A stretch of DNA of 10,341 nucleotides from Candidatus Calditenuaceae archaeon JGI OTU-1 (GCA_000494145.1 AWOE01000038.1:1-10341), one strand, 5' to 3'. Counted from the stretch's first letter, positions 1 through 7,294 are shown. Numbers and translations are program-made. The notes: generated by a model not told the origin, from the letters alone.

Positions 1-672
1 GTTGCTTGTGAACTGGACGTTGTACCCGTCGTTCAGGGCGCTCCTGAGGTCGACCAGCATGACCTCCGCGACGTACCGCGTCCTCTCGGCCAGGATCTGC
101 GGCCTGACCATCTGCAGCCCGTAGCCGACGACCGTGAACTTTACGTTCTTCAGACCTCGCCTTACCGCCAGATCGTCCAAGTAGCCCGTTGGAGCCAGCT
201 TGCCGTACTTCGGCATGGAAAGAGGTTCGTCGAGCACGACCACACCGACGTCGTGTGTGTTGGGCAGTGTGAGGTAACCGGTCCACTCGGGGTGGGCATA
301 AGGCGTGCCCCAGTAACCTCCAGCGCACGGGTAGCCGGTGAACTCGCCGAGACAGGACTCCCCGGGTTCCCAGCTGGGATCCGTAGGTATTGGTCCGACG
401 TCGAACCACACCTGAGCCCTCGCAGGTGAGAGCCCGAGCTCCGGGTCATACCCTGCACAGTGACCTGCGGTCAGGAAGATCGTGTCAGATATCAGGGCCC
501 CAGAGCAGCGCCAGAGGGGGATCAGGTTCTCATCGTAGAACACGACGAGCCCGACATACGGATAGTCGTTGTCCTCGTCTACGGTCCCGAACATCACGGC
601 ACTGGCCGTGCTAAACAGAAGTACTGTGGCTACGAGGAACGCTGAAACCGGAAAGAGAGTCGACTTTTTCAC
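1..672 (-). CDS. Secreted trypsin-like (S1 family) serine protease, 5' part, runs off the left edge
   Basis: The minus-strand frame is open from a GTG at 672-670 to base 1 (224 codons, no stop), so the gene is cut by the window edge. The N-terminus is a clear signal peptide: Lys-Lys at residues 2-3, a hydrophobic core at about 6-20 and a likely cut after Ala-Ser-Ala (23-25). The mature part has the S1 pattern CSGALIS (56-62) then LTAGHC (67-72), giving catalytic His71 and the Cys56-Cys72 disulfide pair. THDVGVVVLD (139-148) supplies catalytic Asp141. The catalytic Ser (GDSGGP) would lie beyond the edge and cannot be checked. Cys107 and Cys116 may form a second disulfide. The GTG is chosen because an in-frame TAA lies just upstream, no other start fits, and a TATA-like palindrome sits about 28 bases before it, suggesting a leaderless mRNA. 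It is probably an exported protease unrelated to the neighbouring transport locus. Family call is firm; substrate is unknown. Confidence 0.88.
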   Translation of the reverse strand, partial: MKKSTLFPVSAFLVATVLLFSTASAVMFGTVDEDNDYPYVGLVVFYDENLIPLWRCSGALISDTIFLTAGHCAGYDPELGLSPARAQVWFDVGPIPTDPSWEPGESCLGEFTGYPCAGGYWGTPYAHPEWTGYLTLPNTHDVGVVVLDEPLSMPKYGKLAPTGYLDDLAVRRGLKNVKFTVVGYGLQMVRPQILAERTRYVAEVMLVDLRSALNDGYNVQFTSN

Positions 673-696
673 GAAAACACATGTAGCAATTATGTG

Positions 697-704
697 ATTT
701 AAAT
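697..704 (-). promoter_or_regulatory. TATA-like element for the serine protease
   Basis: The palindrome ATTTAAAT is centred about 28 bases before the GTG at 672. In archaea the TATA centre lies about 26 bases before the transcription start, so transcription would begin at or next to the start codon. No Shine-Dalgarno sequence precedes the GTG, which fits a leaderless message. Confidence 0.55.
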
Positions 705-948
705 CTTAAGCCCGGCGATAAAATTCAGCGAACCCTACGCAACGCTCTTCGGTTTTCTCACCGCCCCGAACGCCTTTGAAGTAAGGCGGAGGAAGTCCAG
801 TGGAATGCCGTAACCTCTCGCTTCTTTTCGCGATCCTGTCCCCAGTCTGCTGAGTCGATGTTCTCGAGACGCTTCCAGCAAGAGAATTGACGGTCGATCA
901 GCTATGCGGAGGAAAACAGAACGGATCGTCGTTCACGGACGCATCGGT
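705..948. other. Intergenic gap between hyuB and the protease gene, no gene seen
   Basis: No frame on either strand gives a convincing protein; the only short plus-strand ORFs are a 2-codon one near 813, a 10-codon one at 859 and the start of an ORF antisense to hyuB at 904. A perfect 6-bp hairpin (CGCCTT at 771-776, AAGGCG at 783-788, loop of six bases) is present without a following T-tract on either strand. A short T-run (TGTTTTCC on the minus strand, near 910-917) follows the hyuB stop and might serve as a weak terminator. No tRNA-like cloverleaf was recognised. Confidence 0.4.
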
Positions 949-2520
949 CTATCCGTCAAACTTAGGCTGATACAGTCCTCCACCACCCGGCGTCTCAATC
1001 ACGACCTCGTCGCCCGGGAAGAGGTCCGTGGTGAACTTGCTGGGCATCTCCTCGATGTGGCCGTCGGATCGAACGATAACGATCCGCCCGGGCTTGCCGC
1101 TCCCTCCGCCCCAGAGGCCCCAGGGGCCCCTCCTGAAGCGGTCAGCCAGCACCGAGAGCCTGCAAGGTTGGAGGACCCTGAAGGCCCTTACGATCCCGTC
1201 ACCTCCCCTGTAAAGACCTGCACCACCGCTCCCCTCCCTGATCCTGTATGCGGTGAATAGGATGGGGTAGGTCCTTTCGGCCACCTCTATCGGTGTGTTG
1301 AGGGTGTTGGTCATGTTGACGTGGACCCCTGATACGCCGTCTTTCCCGGGCCTTCCCCCTGTGCCGCCTCCTATCGTCTCGTAGTAGGCCCAGTAGGTGC
1401 CGTCAGGGAGCCTGCCTCCCATCATCACGTTCGTCATTGTCCCCGACCCTGCGGCCGGGGTCAGCTCCGGCATCGACTTGGAGAGCGCGAGGAAGACGGT
1501 GTCGGCGACCCTCTGGGAGGTCTCGACGTTGCCGCCGGAGACGGGTGCAGGCCTTCGGGGGTTCACGATGGTTCCTTCGGGCGCGTTCACCTCGATCGCC
1601 GAGTAGAAGCCCTCGTTCACGGGCACGTCCCTCCTGAAGAGGCTCCTGACTGCGAAGACCGTGGCCGAGTAGGTAACTCCGTAAACCGCGTTCAGCGGGT
1701 AATCGACCTGAGACGATGTGCCGGTGAAGTCCGCCAGAACCCGTCCTCCGCCCACCTCGAGTTTCACGCGAACCGTCAGGTCCCTGTCCGGCATCTCCAA
1801 GTAGTCCTCGGCCTCGAAGACGCCTGCCCTCCAGCCCGAGATCTCGGAGGATGCAACGCTCCTCGAGTACTCGATCGCCGTCTCCCACGCCTCGCTCACC
1901 TCCTTTGCCCCGTACTTCTCCATCAGCTCTCTGACCCTCTTGGCACCCACCTTATTGGCGGCCACCTGGGCCACTATGTCGCCGAGTGTGATGTCAGGCG
2001 TCTTGAAGTTGGAAGCCATGAACGCTATCAGCTCCCGGTCGAGCAGTCCTGACTTCACAAGTCTCACCGGTGGGATTATCAGGCCCTCCTCGTAGACGGT
2101 CCTCGCATTCGGATTGATGCTGCCCGGCATGGGGCCGCCCACGTCGACGAGATGAGCTTTGTTGATCACGTAAGCCACTACGTCACCGTTCAGCACCACC
2201 GGTGCCAGGACCGCCAGGTCGTTCAGGTGGGTACCTGAGATGTAGGGGTCGTTGAAGGCCAGCATATCACCCTCTTCCAGCTCCATTCCCTCCTTGAGGA
2301 GCCTCACGGCGTTCAGCGCGCAGACCCTGAAGGAACCTAGGTGGACTGGGATGTGCTCTGCCTGGGCGACGATCCTCCCTTCCCGATCTAAGACCGCGCA
2401 GCTGTGGTCCATCCTCTCCTTGATGTTAGGCGAGAAGGCCGACCTCTTCAGTGCCACCCCCATCTCCTCAGCTACGAAGACCGTCGCCTTGTGGACCAGC
2501 TCCCAGGAGACCAACCCCAT
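949..2520 (-). CDS. hyuB: Hydantoinase B / oxoprolinase B-type subunit (HyuB)
   Basis: At 523 residues this is full length for the HyuB family, the catalytic partner of HyuA in ATP-dependent N-methylhydantoinases, 5-oxoprolinases and related carboxylases. Recognisable family blocks are AFSPNIKERMDHSCAV (28-43), EHIPVHLGSF (55-64), FNDPYISGTHLNDL (89-102), KAHLVDVGGPMPGS (121-134) and a glycine-rich C-terminal tail with PGGGGLY. His98, Asp101 and His123 have the same spacing as the manganese ligands of the acetone carboxylase alpha subunit as I recall them, so a metal site is likely. The ATG at 2520 starts just where the family starts; only a weak AGGT precedes it. The expected partner hyuA is not adjacent but 5.6 kb away on the same strand, beyond the transporter. 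No acetone-carboxylase-like gamma subunit is present, so an amide or imide ring hydrolase is more likely than a ketone carboxylase. Substrate cannot be told from sequence. Confidence 0.93.
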   Translation of the reverse strand: MGLVSWELVHKATVFVAEEMGVALKRSAFSPNIKERMDHSCAVLDREGRIVAQAEHIPVHLGSFRVCALNAVRLLKEGMELEEGDMLAFNDPYISGTHLNDLAVLAPVVLNGDVVAYVINKAHLVDVGGPMPGSINPNARTVYEEGLIIPPVRLVKSGLLDRELIAFMASNFKTPDITLGDIVAQVAANKVGAKRVRELMEKYGAKEVSEAWETAIEYSRSVASSEISGWRAGVFEAEDYLEMPDRDLTVRVKLEVGGGRVLADFTGTSSQVDYPLNAVYGVTYSATVFAVRSLFRRDVPVNEGFYSAIEVNAPEGTIVNPRRPAPVSGGNVETSQRVADTVFLALSKSMPELTPAAGSGTMTNVMMGGRLPDGTYWAYYETIGGGTGGRPGKDGVSGVHVNMTNTLNTPIEVAERTYPILFTAYRIREGSGGAGLYRGGDGIVRAFRVLQPCRLSVLADRFRRGPWGLWGGGSGKPGRIVIVRSDGHIEEMPSKFTTDLFPGDEVVIETPGGGGLYQPKFDG

Positions 2521-2659
2521 CGCTGACAGACCTGCCGATTTATGGGTATGTGCTTCAGCAACGAACGAGGGTTCCGACCGGTCTTCTTGAGTAGTATCGG
2601 TGGTACCGAGTAAGGCCTGAAAGGACTAAAATTAATTATAATGAAAGAATCTGCTCTTG
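2521..2659. promoter_or_regulatory. Divergent hyuB-livG promoter region
   Basis: This 139-bp gap separates two divergent starts. On the plus strand AATTAATTATAA (2630-2641) is centred about 24 bases before the livG ATG at 2660, fitting a TATA box with a leaderless or nearly leaderless start. The same AT-rich stretch read on the minus strand could also serve hyuB, which would give a leader of roughly 85 bases. A second minus-strand candidate, CATAAATC near 2535-2542, is too close to the hyuB ATG. No clear operator dyad was seen. Confidence 0.5.
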
Positions 2660-3388
2660 ATGCGGAGCGGGTTGAAGGGTGACGTGTTATTAGCCGCATC
2701 GGGGCTGAGCAAGAGCTTCGGAAAGTTACAAGCCGTCCATGACGTCTCCTTCGAGCTGAGGCCTGGTGAGGTCCTAGGGCTGATAGGACCCAACGGCGCG
2801 GGAAAGACCACGCTGCTCAACCTCCTCTCGGGCTTCTACGCTCCGGACCGAGGTGAGTTCTGCGTGAACGGCAGGAAGGCGAACGGGTTGCCGCCATACG
2901 AAATCGCTAGGCTAGGGGTCGCGCGGACATTTCAGGTTCCCAGGCTCTTCCACAACCTCACCGTCGAGCGGAACCTCAGGGCAGCTCTGCTCAGCTCAAA
3001 GCGAATCGCGTCCGGAGGCGTTGTCAAAGCCTTGGAGCTCGTGGGGCTCAAAGGTCACAGAGAGAAGCTGGCCAGAGAACTCTCAGGTGGTCAGCAGAAA
3101 CTGCTCGAGCTGGCGATGGCATGGGTGATGGACCCACGCGTCTATCTGCTCGATGAGCCCTTCGCTGGCGTTCACCCGGCCATGAGGGAGAAGATCGTAA
3201 AGTTGATCAGGTTGGAGTTGGAGAAGGAAAAAAGCTTCGTCATCATCAGCCACGAGATCGCAACTCTGATGCAAATCTCCAGAAGGACGATCGTGATGTC
3301 GATGGGACGTGTTGTTGCTGAGGGGCCGCCGGAGGAGGTCTCCTCAAACAGGGAGGTCATTGAGGTTTACCTAGGACAGGAGGTGTGA
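2660..3388 (+). CDS. livG: Branched-chain amino acid-type ABC transporter ATPase LivG
   Basis: This 242-residue protein is one of the two cytoplasmic ATPases powering a HAAT-family importer. Visible motifs are Walker A GPNGAGKTT (43-51), Q-loop Gln92 in TFQVPRLF, signature LSGGQQKLLELA (141-152), Walker B YLLDEPFAG (162-170) and the switch His198 in IISHEI. RTFQ and the missing C-terminal regulatory domain match LivG rather than a sugar or peptide ATPase. It is a little shorter than typical LivG (about 255), mainly after the TVERNL segment. A TTG at 2657 could add one residue; the ATG at 2660 is preferred because the TATA-like element at 2630-2641 places transcription start about there and no Shine-Dalgarno site is present. 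livF follows after 4 bases, so the two are surely co-transcribed. Unusually, this pair is on the opposite strand from its permease genes. Confidence 0.95.
   Translation: MRSGLKGDVLLAASGLSKSFGKLQAVHDVSFELRPGEVLGLIGPNGAGKTTLLNLLSGFYAPDRGEFCVNGRKANGLPPYEIARLGVARTFQVPRLFHNLTVERNLRAALLSSKRIASGGVVKALELVGLKGHREKLARELSGGQQKLLELAMAWVMDPRVYLLDEPFAGVHPAMREKIVKLIRLELEKEKSFVIISHEIATLMQISRRTIVMSMGRVVAEGPPEEVSSNREVIEVYLGQEV
3378..3385 (+). promoter_or_regulatory. Strong ribosome binding site of livF
   Basis: AGGAGGTG overlaps the last codons of livG and ends 7 bases before the livF ATG at 3393. It is a full match to the usual archaeal 16S 3' end and fixes the livF start. It contrasts with the absence of any such site before livG. 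Confidence 0.9.
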
Positions 3389-3392
3389 GGTC

Positions 3393-4106
3393 ATGAGGCT
3401 CGAGGTCTTTGACCTTGTCTCCGGTTACGGTGACGTCCCTGTTCTGAACGGCGTCAGCCTAGCTGCGGAGCCAAATAAGGTGACCTCGGTCTTCGGTCCT
3501 AACGGCGCCGGGAAGAGCACGCTCCTGAAGACGATCTTCGGAGTCCTGAAACCTAAATCGGGAAGGGTGGTGCTCAACGGAGAGGACGTCACCGGATCGG
3601 CGCCTGGGGAGATGCTGAGAAGAGGTGTCAGTTACATCCCTCAGGAGAGGAGCATATTCCCTGATCTGACGGTAGAGGAGAACCTCAAGCTGACGGCTTG
3701 GATCGTCAGGAGGGACGGGGCAGCGGTTTCGCGTGGCCTCCAGCGGGTCTACGAACTCTTCCCTGCCCTGAAGGAGAACCGAAACAAGAAGGCCATCCTC
3801 CTCAGCGGAGGCCAGCAGAGGATGCTGGAGATAGCGAGGTTCTTGGTATTGGACTCCAAGGTGATCCTCTTGGACGAACCTTCAGCAGGTCTAGCACCCC
3901 TCGTCTACTCAGAGGTGCTCGATATGGTGGCGAGACTGAAAGACGCGGGACTTACGGTGTTGTTGGTAGACCAGAACATACGGAGTACCCTCAGGGTCAC
4001 CGACCAGGTCTACATATTGGAGGGCGGTAGGGTGACGTTCGGTGGTAGCCGAAGTGAGTTCCGCGGCAAGATGGCCGAAATTGTGGCTACTTGGCTGAAG
4101 TTTTGA
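3393..4106 (+). CDS. livF: Branched-chain amino acid-type ABC transporter ATPase LivF
   Basis: This 237-residue protein is the second ATPase of the importer and would pair with LivG on the inner face of the LivH/LivM permease. It carries Walker A GPNGAGKST (35-43), Q-loop Gln84 in YIPQERSIFPDLTVEENL, signature LSGGQQRMLEIAR (137-149) and Walker B ILLDEPSAGLAP (158-169). The H-loop position reads LLVDQN (190-195) with Gln in place of His; LivF proteins normally have VEQN here, so this is a family trait and not damage. The start is fixed by the AGGAGGTG site. The last 20 bases (4087-4106) overlap the end of livM on the other strand, leaving no space for a terminator between the two convergent operons. 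Confidence 0.95.
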   Translation: MRLEVFDLVSGYGDVPVLNGVSLAAEPNKVTSVFGPNGAGKSTLLKTIFGVLKPKSGRVVLNGEDVTGSAPGEMLRRGVSYIPQERSIFPDLTVEENLKLTAWIVRRDGAAVSRGLQRVYELFPALKENRNKKAILLSGGQQRMLEIARFLVLDSKVILLDEPSAGLAPLVYSEVLDMVARLKDAGLTVLLVDQNIRSTLRVTDQVYILEGGRVTFGGSRSEFRGKMAEIVATWLKF

Positions 4107-5052
4107 AAGGTACCAACCTCTCGATCAGCTCGAAGAGACCAGTAGGTCTGAGCAAAGCTATCCCTATTAGCAGAATGCCTGCAACGAAGAAGTCCAGTCC
4201 CGGCAACCTGCTGAAGAAGATCCTCGTGTACTCCATTATAGACTGCACGATGAAACCTCCCATAACCGGACCGAGAGTCGTTCCCAGACCTCCCACGACA
4301 GCTACCAGCGCTATCTGCACGGAGAGGGGAATTCCAAGTACGACCGTAGGTTCGATGTAGAGCACGTAATGTGCGTAAACGGTCCCTGCGATGCTGGTCA
4401 TCACCGCGCTCAATACGAATGCAATGAGTTTGTGTCTGAACGTGTTTATCCCTAGGGTAGCGGCCTTCTCTTCGTCTTCTTTTATGCACATGAGCGCCAG
4501 ACCGATGTTCGAATTTTTCAGCTTCCAGTAGACTAGCGTGCCTCCAATAAGGAGTCCCAAGACTATGTAGTAATAGGCTATTCTATTGGTGTGGAACTGA
4601 AGATCTGCGAGCGAGTCCCCCGATGTAAGGGGTATTGGCAGCCCTCTGGCCCCTCCCAGCAGTTCGAGGTTCATGACGACGTTTCTGAGGATTTCGGCGA
4701 AGGCTATCGTTGTGAGGATGAAGAAGTGTCCCCTGATTCCGAAGCGAAACGTCAGGTATCCGATCAGCGCAGCCAAACCTGCTGATAGCGCAACTCCGGC
4801 CCACATGCCAATCCACGGCGAGACCCTGTAGGTGGCGTAGAGCATGCCGGATGCGTAAGCTCCAATCCCGAAAAAGGCCGCGTTGCCGAAAGAGGGGAGC
4901 CCTGTTAGGCCGCCCAGTATGTTCCATGCTACACCGAGATAGGAGAAGAGCACGACGTAAACGAGGACGTTCTGATGATACCTTTCGAGGAAGGGAGGGA
5001 TGACGACGAGCGCCGCCAAGAGAACAAGCATGACAGTCCTTTCGGCCCTCAT
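4087..5052 (-). CDS. livM: Branched-chain amino acid-type ABC transporter permease LivM
   Basis: This is a 321-residue polytopic membrane protein of the HAAT importer family. The family signature GLPSFGNAAFFGIGAY (51-66) lies between early helices. The cytoplasmic coupling loop that touches the ATPases is seen at about 190-212 (KEDEEKAATLGIN followed by FRHKLIAFVLSA), and the C-terminal LLRPTGLFELIERLVP (296-311) is typical. The ATG overlaps the livH stop by four bases (ATGA), so translation is coupled; GGGAGGG at 5063-5069 within livH may act as its ribosome binding site. It would form a heterodimeric pore with LivH. The gene ends inside the livF coding end, convergent with it. Codons are noticeably more AT-rich than in hyuA, as expected for a membrane protein. 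The family call is firm; the transported compound is not shown by this subunit. Confidence 0.95.
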   Translation of the reverse strand: MRAERTVMLVLLAALVVIPPFLERYHQNVLVYVVLFSYLGVAWNILGGLTGLPSFGNAAFFGIGAYASGMLYATYRVSPWIGMWAGVALSAGLAALIGYLTFRFGIRGHFFILTTIAFAEILRNVVMNLELLGGARGLPIPLTSGDSLADLQFHTNRIAYYYIVLGLLIGGTLVYWKLKNSNIGLALMCIKEDEEKAATLGINTFRHKLIAFVLSAVMTSIAGTVYAHYVLYIEPTVVLGIPLSVQIALVAVVGGLGTTLGPVMGGFIVQSIMEYTRIFFSRLPGLDFFVAGILLIGIALLRPTGLFELIERLVPFKTSAK

Positions 5053-5927
5053 ATTCTGACAGCCCTCCCGAAGAGTCCCCGGGGTCTGAAAAGCAATATG
5101 ATTATGAATATGATGAGCGCCACAGCCTCTTTGAGCGATGGCATGAGGAAGAGAGCTGAGACGCTCTCAGTGATCCCGATGATTATGCCACCTACGAAGG
5201 CACCCATGACGTTGCCCATCCCTCCTAAGACCACTATTATGAAAGCCTTGAGGATGTAGATCTCGCCAATGGTAGGATGCATCCAGATCAGCGGCGTGAG
5301 GACCAAGCCCGCCACAGCTGCGAGACCTGTGGAGATCGCGAAGGAGAGCTCGTAAAGCCGCTTAACCGGTATCCCGATCATTTGTGCTGCGAACCGGTTC
5401 TGTCCTATCGCTCTGATAGCCGTACCCACATATGTCCTGGTGAGGAACAGGTGGAGTCCGAGGATCGTGAGGACGCTCATAACGGCCGCAGTGAGCAGGC
5501 CCACGCTTACCCTGACGTATCCGAACTCCAGGACCCCCTCAAGCTCAGTCACCCTGATCGAATAGTAATTCGGTCCGAAGATCAGCATGACGCCGTTCTG
5601 CATAACCAGGAGGAGCCCGAAGGTCACGAAGGACTGTATCAATATCGGCGCGTCAATCGTCCTGTTGATGAGATACCTCTGGACCAAAAGCCCTGTCAGC
5701 ATGACTATCGGTACCGCTACGGGGAGCGCAAAGAACGGGTTAGTTCCCATCAACGCATTCATCAAGAGAGCAATGTACATGCTCAGCATGAGAAACTCTC
5801 CATGTGCAAAGTTGATGACGTGTACAACGCCATAGATCAGGTTCAGACCCACAGCCACCAGACCGTAAACCGCTCCAATGAGAGCGCCGGAGATGAGTGC
5901 CTGCAGGACCGGACCTAATTCAGTCAT
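5049..5927 (-). CDS. livH: Branched-chain amino acid-type ABC transporter permease LivH
   Basis: This 292-residue membrane protein is the LivH-type permease. The N-terminal block GLVAVGLNLIYGVVHVINFAHGEFLML (residues 22-48, given here as GLVAVGLNLIYG then VINFAHGEFLML) is diagnostic of the family. The ATPase-contacting loop is at 170-190 (AIRAIGQNRFAAQMIGIPVK). The tail contains LLFRPRGLFG. The ATG at 5927 is preceded by GGTGAGG (5932-5938), a good ribosome binding site about 4 bases upstream. It sits 73 bp downstream of livK and overlaps livM by four bases, so livK-livH-livM form one transcription direction, possibly with reduced read-through after livK because of a T-rich stretch between them. 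Confidence 0.95.
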   Translation of the reverse strand: MTELGPVLQALISGALIGAVYGLVAVGLNLIYGVVHVINFAHGEFLMLSMYIALLMNALMGTNPFFALPVAVPIVMLTGLLVQRYLINRTIDAPILIQSFVTFGLLLVMQNGVMLIFGPNYYSIRVTELEGVLEFGYVRVSVGLLTAAVMSVLTILGLHLFLTRTYVGTAIRAIGQNRFAAQMIGIPVKRLYELSFAISTGLAAVAGLVLTPLIWMHPTIGEIYILKAFIIVVLGGMGNVMGAFVGGIIIGITESVSALFLMPSLKEAVALIIFIIILLFRPRGLFGRAVRI

Positions 5928-5931
5928 GCAT

Positions 5932-5938
5932 CCTCACC
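5932..5938 (-). promoter_or_regulatory. Ribosome binding site of livH
   Basis: GGTGAGG lies 4 bases before the livH ATG and decides that start. Its presence argues that livH is translated from an mRNA with a leader, most simply the livK message. A TATA-like TTTATAT at 5954-5960 would start transcription too close to the ATG to keep this site. Confidence 0.7.
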
Positions 5939-5951
5939 GTTAGATCGGGAT

Positions 5952-5979
5952 CAATATAAACGGAAATAAATAAGAAAGC
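5952..5979 (-). terminator. T-rich tract between livK and livH, possible partial terminator
   Basis: Just downstream of the livK stop the minus strand reads CTTTCTTATTTATTTCC and then GTTTATATTG. Archaeal termination commonly uses such U-rich tracts without a hairpin. Leaky termination here would give more binding protein than permease, as in many importers. This is an inference; a promoter reading of the same AT-rich stretch is possible. Confidence 0.4.
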
Positions 5980-6000
5980 AGGGAGTTCTGGATCGAGACG

Positions 6001-7251
6001 TTAACGCTGCCATCCAGGGAAGGGCACTCCCTTGACGTCCACGGTGGCAACGTTCCAGGGCCAGACAGTCCTGTAAACACCTTCCTGAAGCTGAACCACC
6101 AGCCCTCCAGCCAATACGTTCTGTCCCTTCTCGTCGAACCTGATTCCCCTCCAAGGCATCGGAACTTTCTCCTCGGGCCAGTTGGTCTCCCTCAGCGCCT
6201 TCCTAATGCTCTCCGGGTCGATCGATCCAGCTCTTTCGAGCACGTCAACCACCAGCAACGCAGCGGTGTAGGCTCTCGCGATGGTCCCGTCCATATCCTT
6301 CCCGTATTTCGCCTTGAACTTCTCGTTGGCTTCCCTGATCGCAGGCTTCACAGCCGCTAGGTCCGGGTTGAACACCTCCCTGCTGAAGAAGTACTCTGAG
6401 TCGGCCCCTACAGCCTTCAGGTAATCTGAATGTATGTGGCCGGCGTCATTTGCTATGACGACCTTGGGTCTCACGTTCAGTTCCTTCATCTTCCTCGTGA
6501 ACTGGATCGCGTCGGTAAGGTAAGACGCGAAGAGCACCACATCCGCGTTGGCTGCTCTGATCTTCTCCACCTCAGCCGTGAGGTCAGGGCTCCTCGCCGG
6601 GTACTGAAGGTCGAGTATGACGTTGAAGCCGTACTTCGCGGCGTTCTCCTTTATGATTCGACCCGTGTCCTGTCCGAATAGCGTGTTCTCATAAACCACG
6701 GCCAACGTCTGCAGGTTCAGCCCTTTCCGTTCGTTCAGGTCCTTGAGGAACTCGAGCATCCCAGTCACCAAAATGCCGTCGTGAGGTGTCACCCTGAAGA
6801 ACCATTTCAGTCCCCTTTCGGTGAGCAGCGGGGAGGTGGAGTCAGGGTTGACGAACGGGATGCCATATCGCTCAGCCACCATGCTCGCAGTCTCCGTGAC
6901 GGCGCTCTGATACGCTCCCATCACCAACACGACTTTCTCCACCGTGATCAGCCGCTCCGTCTCATCGGCCCCCACCCTGGGATCGCCCTTCGTATCACCC
7001 AGCACGACCTCGAGCTTTGCTCCGCCGAGCGATCTGATCCCACCCTTAGCGTTGACCTCGTCGAAGACCAGTTTTATGGCGTTAACCTGGTCCTGTCCTA
7101 TCGGAGCCAGTGCACCGGTCAGGGGATAGACGACGCCGATCTTGACCACCTCGATTCTCGGCCTCTGAGGGGTCAGGACCGTTAGGGCGGCCACGGCGAG
7201 CGCCGCTACTATAACGACGGCTACGACGGCAACAACCAGGCTCCGTTTCAT
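6001..7251 (-). CDS. livK: Branched-chain amino acid/amide-type substrate-binding protein LivK, membrane-anchored
   Basis: This is a 416-residue extracellular receptor of the type I periplasmic-binding fold (Peripla_BP_6, LivJ/LivK/AmiC/UrtA group). An uncut-looking hydrophobic helix spans about residues 5-26 after Met-Lys-Arg. There is no cysteine in the N-terminal region, so it is not a lipoprotein and is probably held by this helix. The mature part begins VVKIGVVYPLTGALAPIG (35-52), the first strand and ligand loop of the family. GAYQSAVTETA (112-122) and IPFVNPDSTSP (131-141) line the usual binding cleft. Which ligand it binds (branched-chain amino acid, amide, urea, aromatic acid or hydantoin-like compound) cannot be read from these residues. 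The start has GAGGA (7255-7259) ahead of it and a TATA element at 7295-7302. It is the first gene of the livKHM group and is divergent from the racemase/isomerase gene. A C-terminal signature for a specific ligand was not recognised. Confidence 0.95.
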   Translation of the reverse strand: MKRSLVVAVVAVVIVAALAVAALTVLTPQRPRIEVVKIGVVYPLTGALAPIGQDQVNAIKLVFDEVNAKGGIRSLGGAKLEVVLGDTKGDPRVGADETERLITVEKVVLVMGAYQSAVTETASMVAERYGIPFVNPDSTSPLLTERGLKWFFRVTPHDGILVTGMLEFLKDLNERKGLNLQTLAVVYENTLFGQDTGRIIKENAAKYGFNVILDLQYPARSPDLTAEVEKIRAANADVVLFASYLTDAIQFTRKMKELNVRPKVVIANDAGHIHSDYLKAVGADSEYFFSREVFNPDLAAVKPAIREANEKFKAKYGKDMDGTIARAYTAALLVVDVLERAGSIDPESIRKALRETNWPEEKVPMPWRGIRFDEKGQNVLAGGLVVQLQEGVYRTVWPWNVATVDVKGVPFPGWQR

Positions 7252-7294
7252 CAGTCCTCGCTTTCAATAATGCGGCATATATTTTTTATTTTTA

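Noticed and set aside
162..458. 98-codon minus-strand ATG frame near the left edge
   Set aside because: It overlaps the serine protease in another frame; only the protease frame carries a signal peptide and catalytic motifs.
390..645. Two plus-strand open frames of 61-74 codons
   Set aside because: They are antisense to the protease gene and Arg/Ser-rich with no recognisable features.
785..920. Possible RNase P RNA, from GGAGGAAGTCC near 787 and AACAGAAC near 915
   Set aside because: The first match lacks one A of the conserved GAGGAAAGTCC, the spacing is far too short, and the two segments do not pair to form helix P4.
2630..2638. AATTAATTA shared by the livG and hyuA promoters, as a common regulator site
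   Set aside because: The match is low-complexity and lies within the TATA elements themselves, so it is explained by TBP binding.
2641..2682. 13-codon plus-strand mini-ORF just ahead of and overlapping livG (MKESALDAERVEG)
   Set aside because: It begins inside or next to the livG TATA element, so it would not be on the transcript; no attenuator-like structure follows.
5277..5918. 213-codon plus-strand open frame opposite livH
   Set aside because: The protein is hydrophilic and His/Asp/Glu-rich with no motif, while the minus strand encodes a clear LivH permease over the same span.
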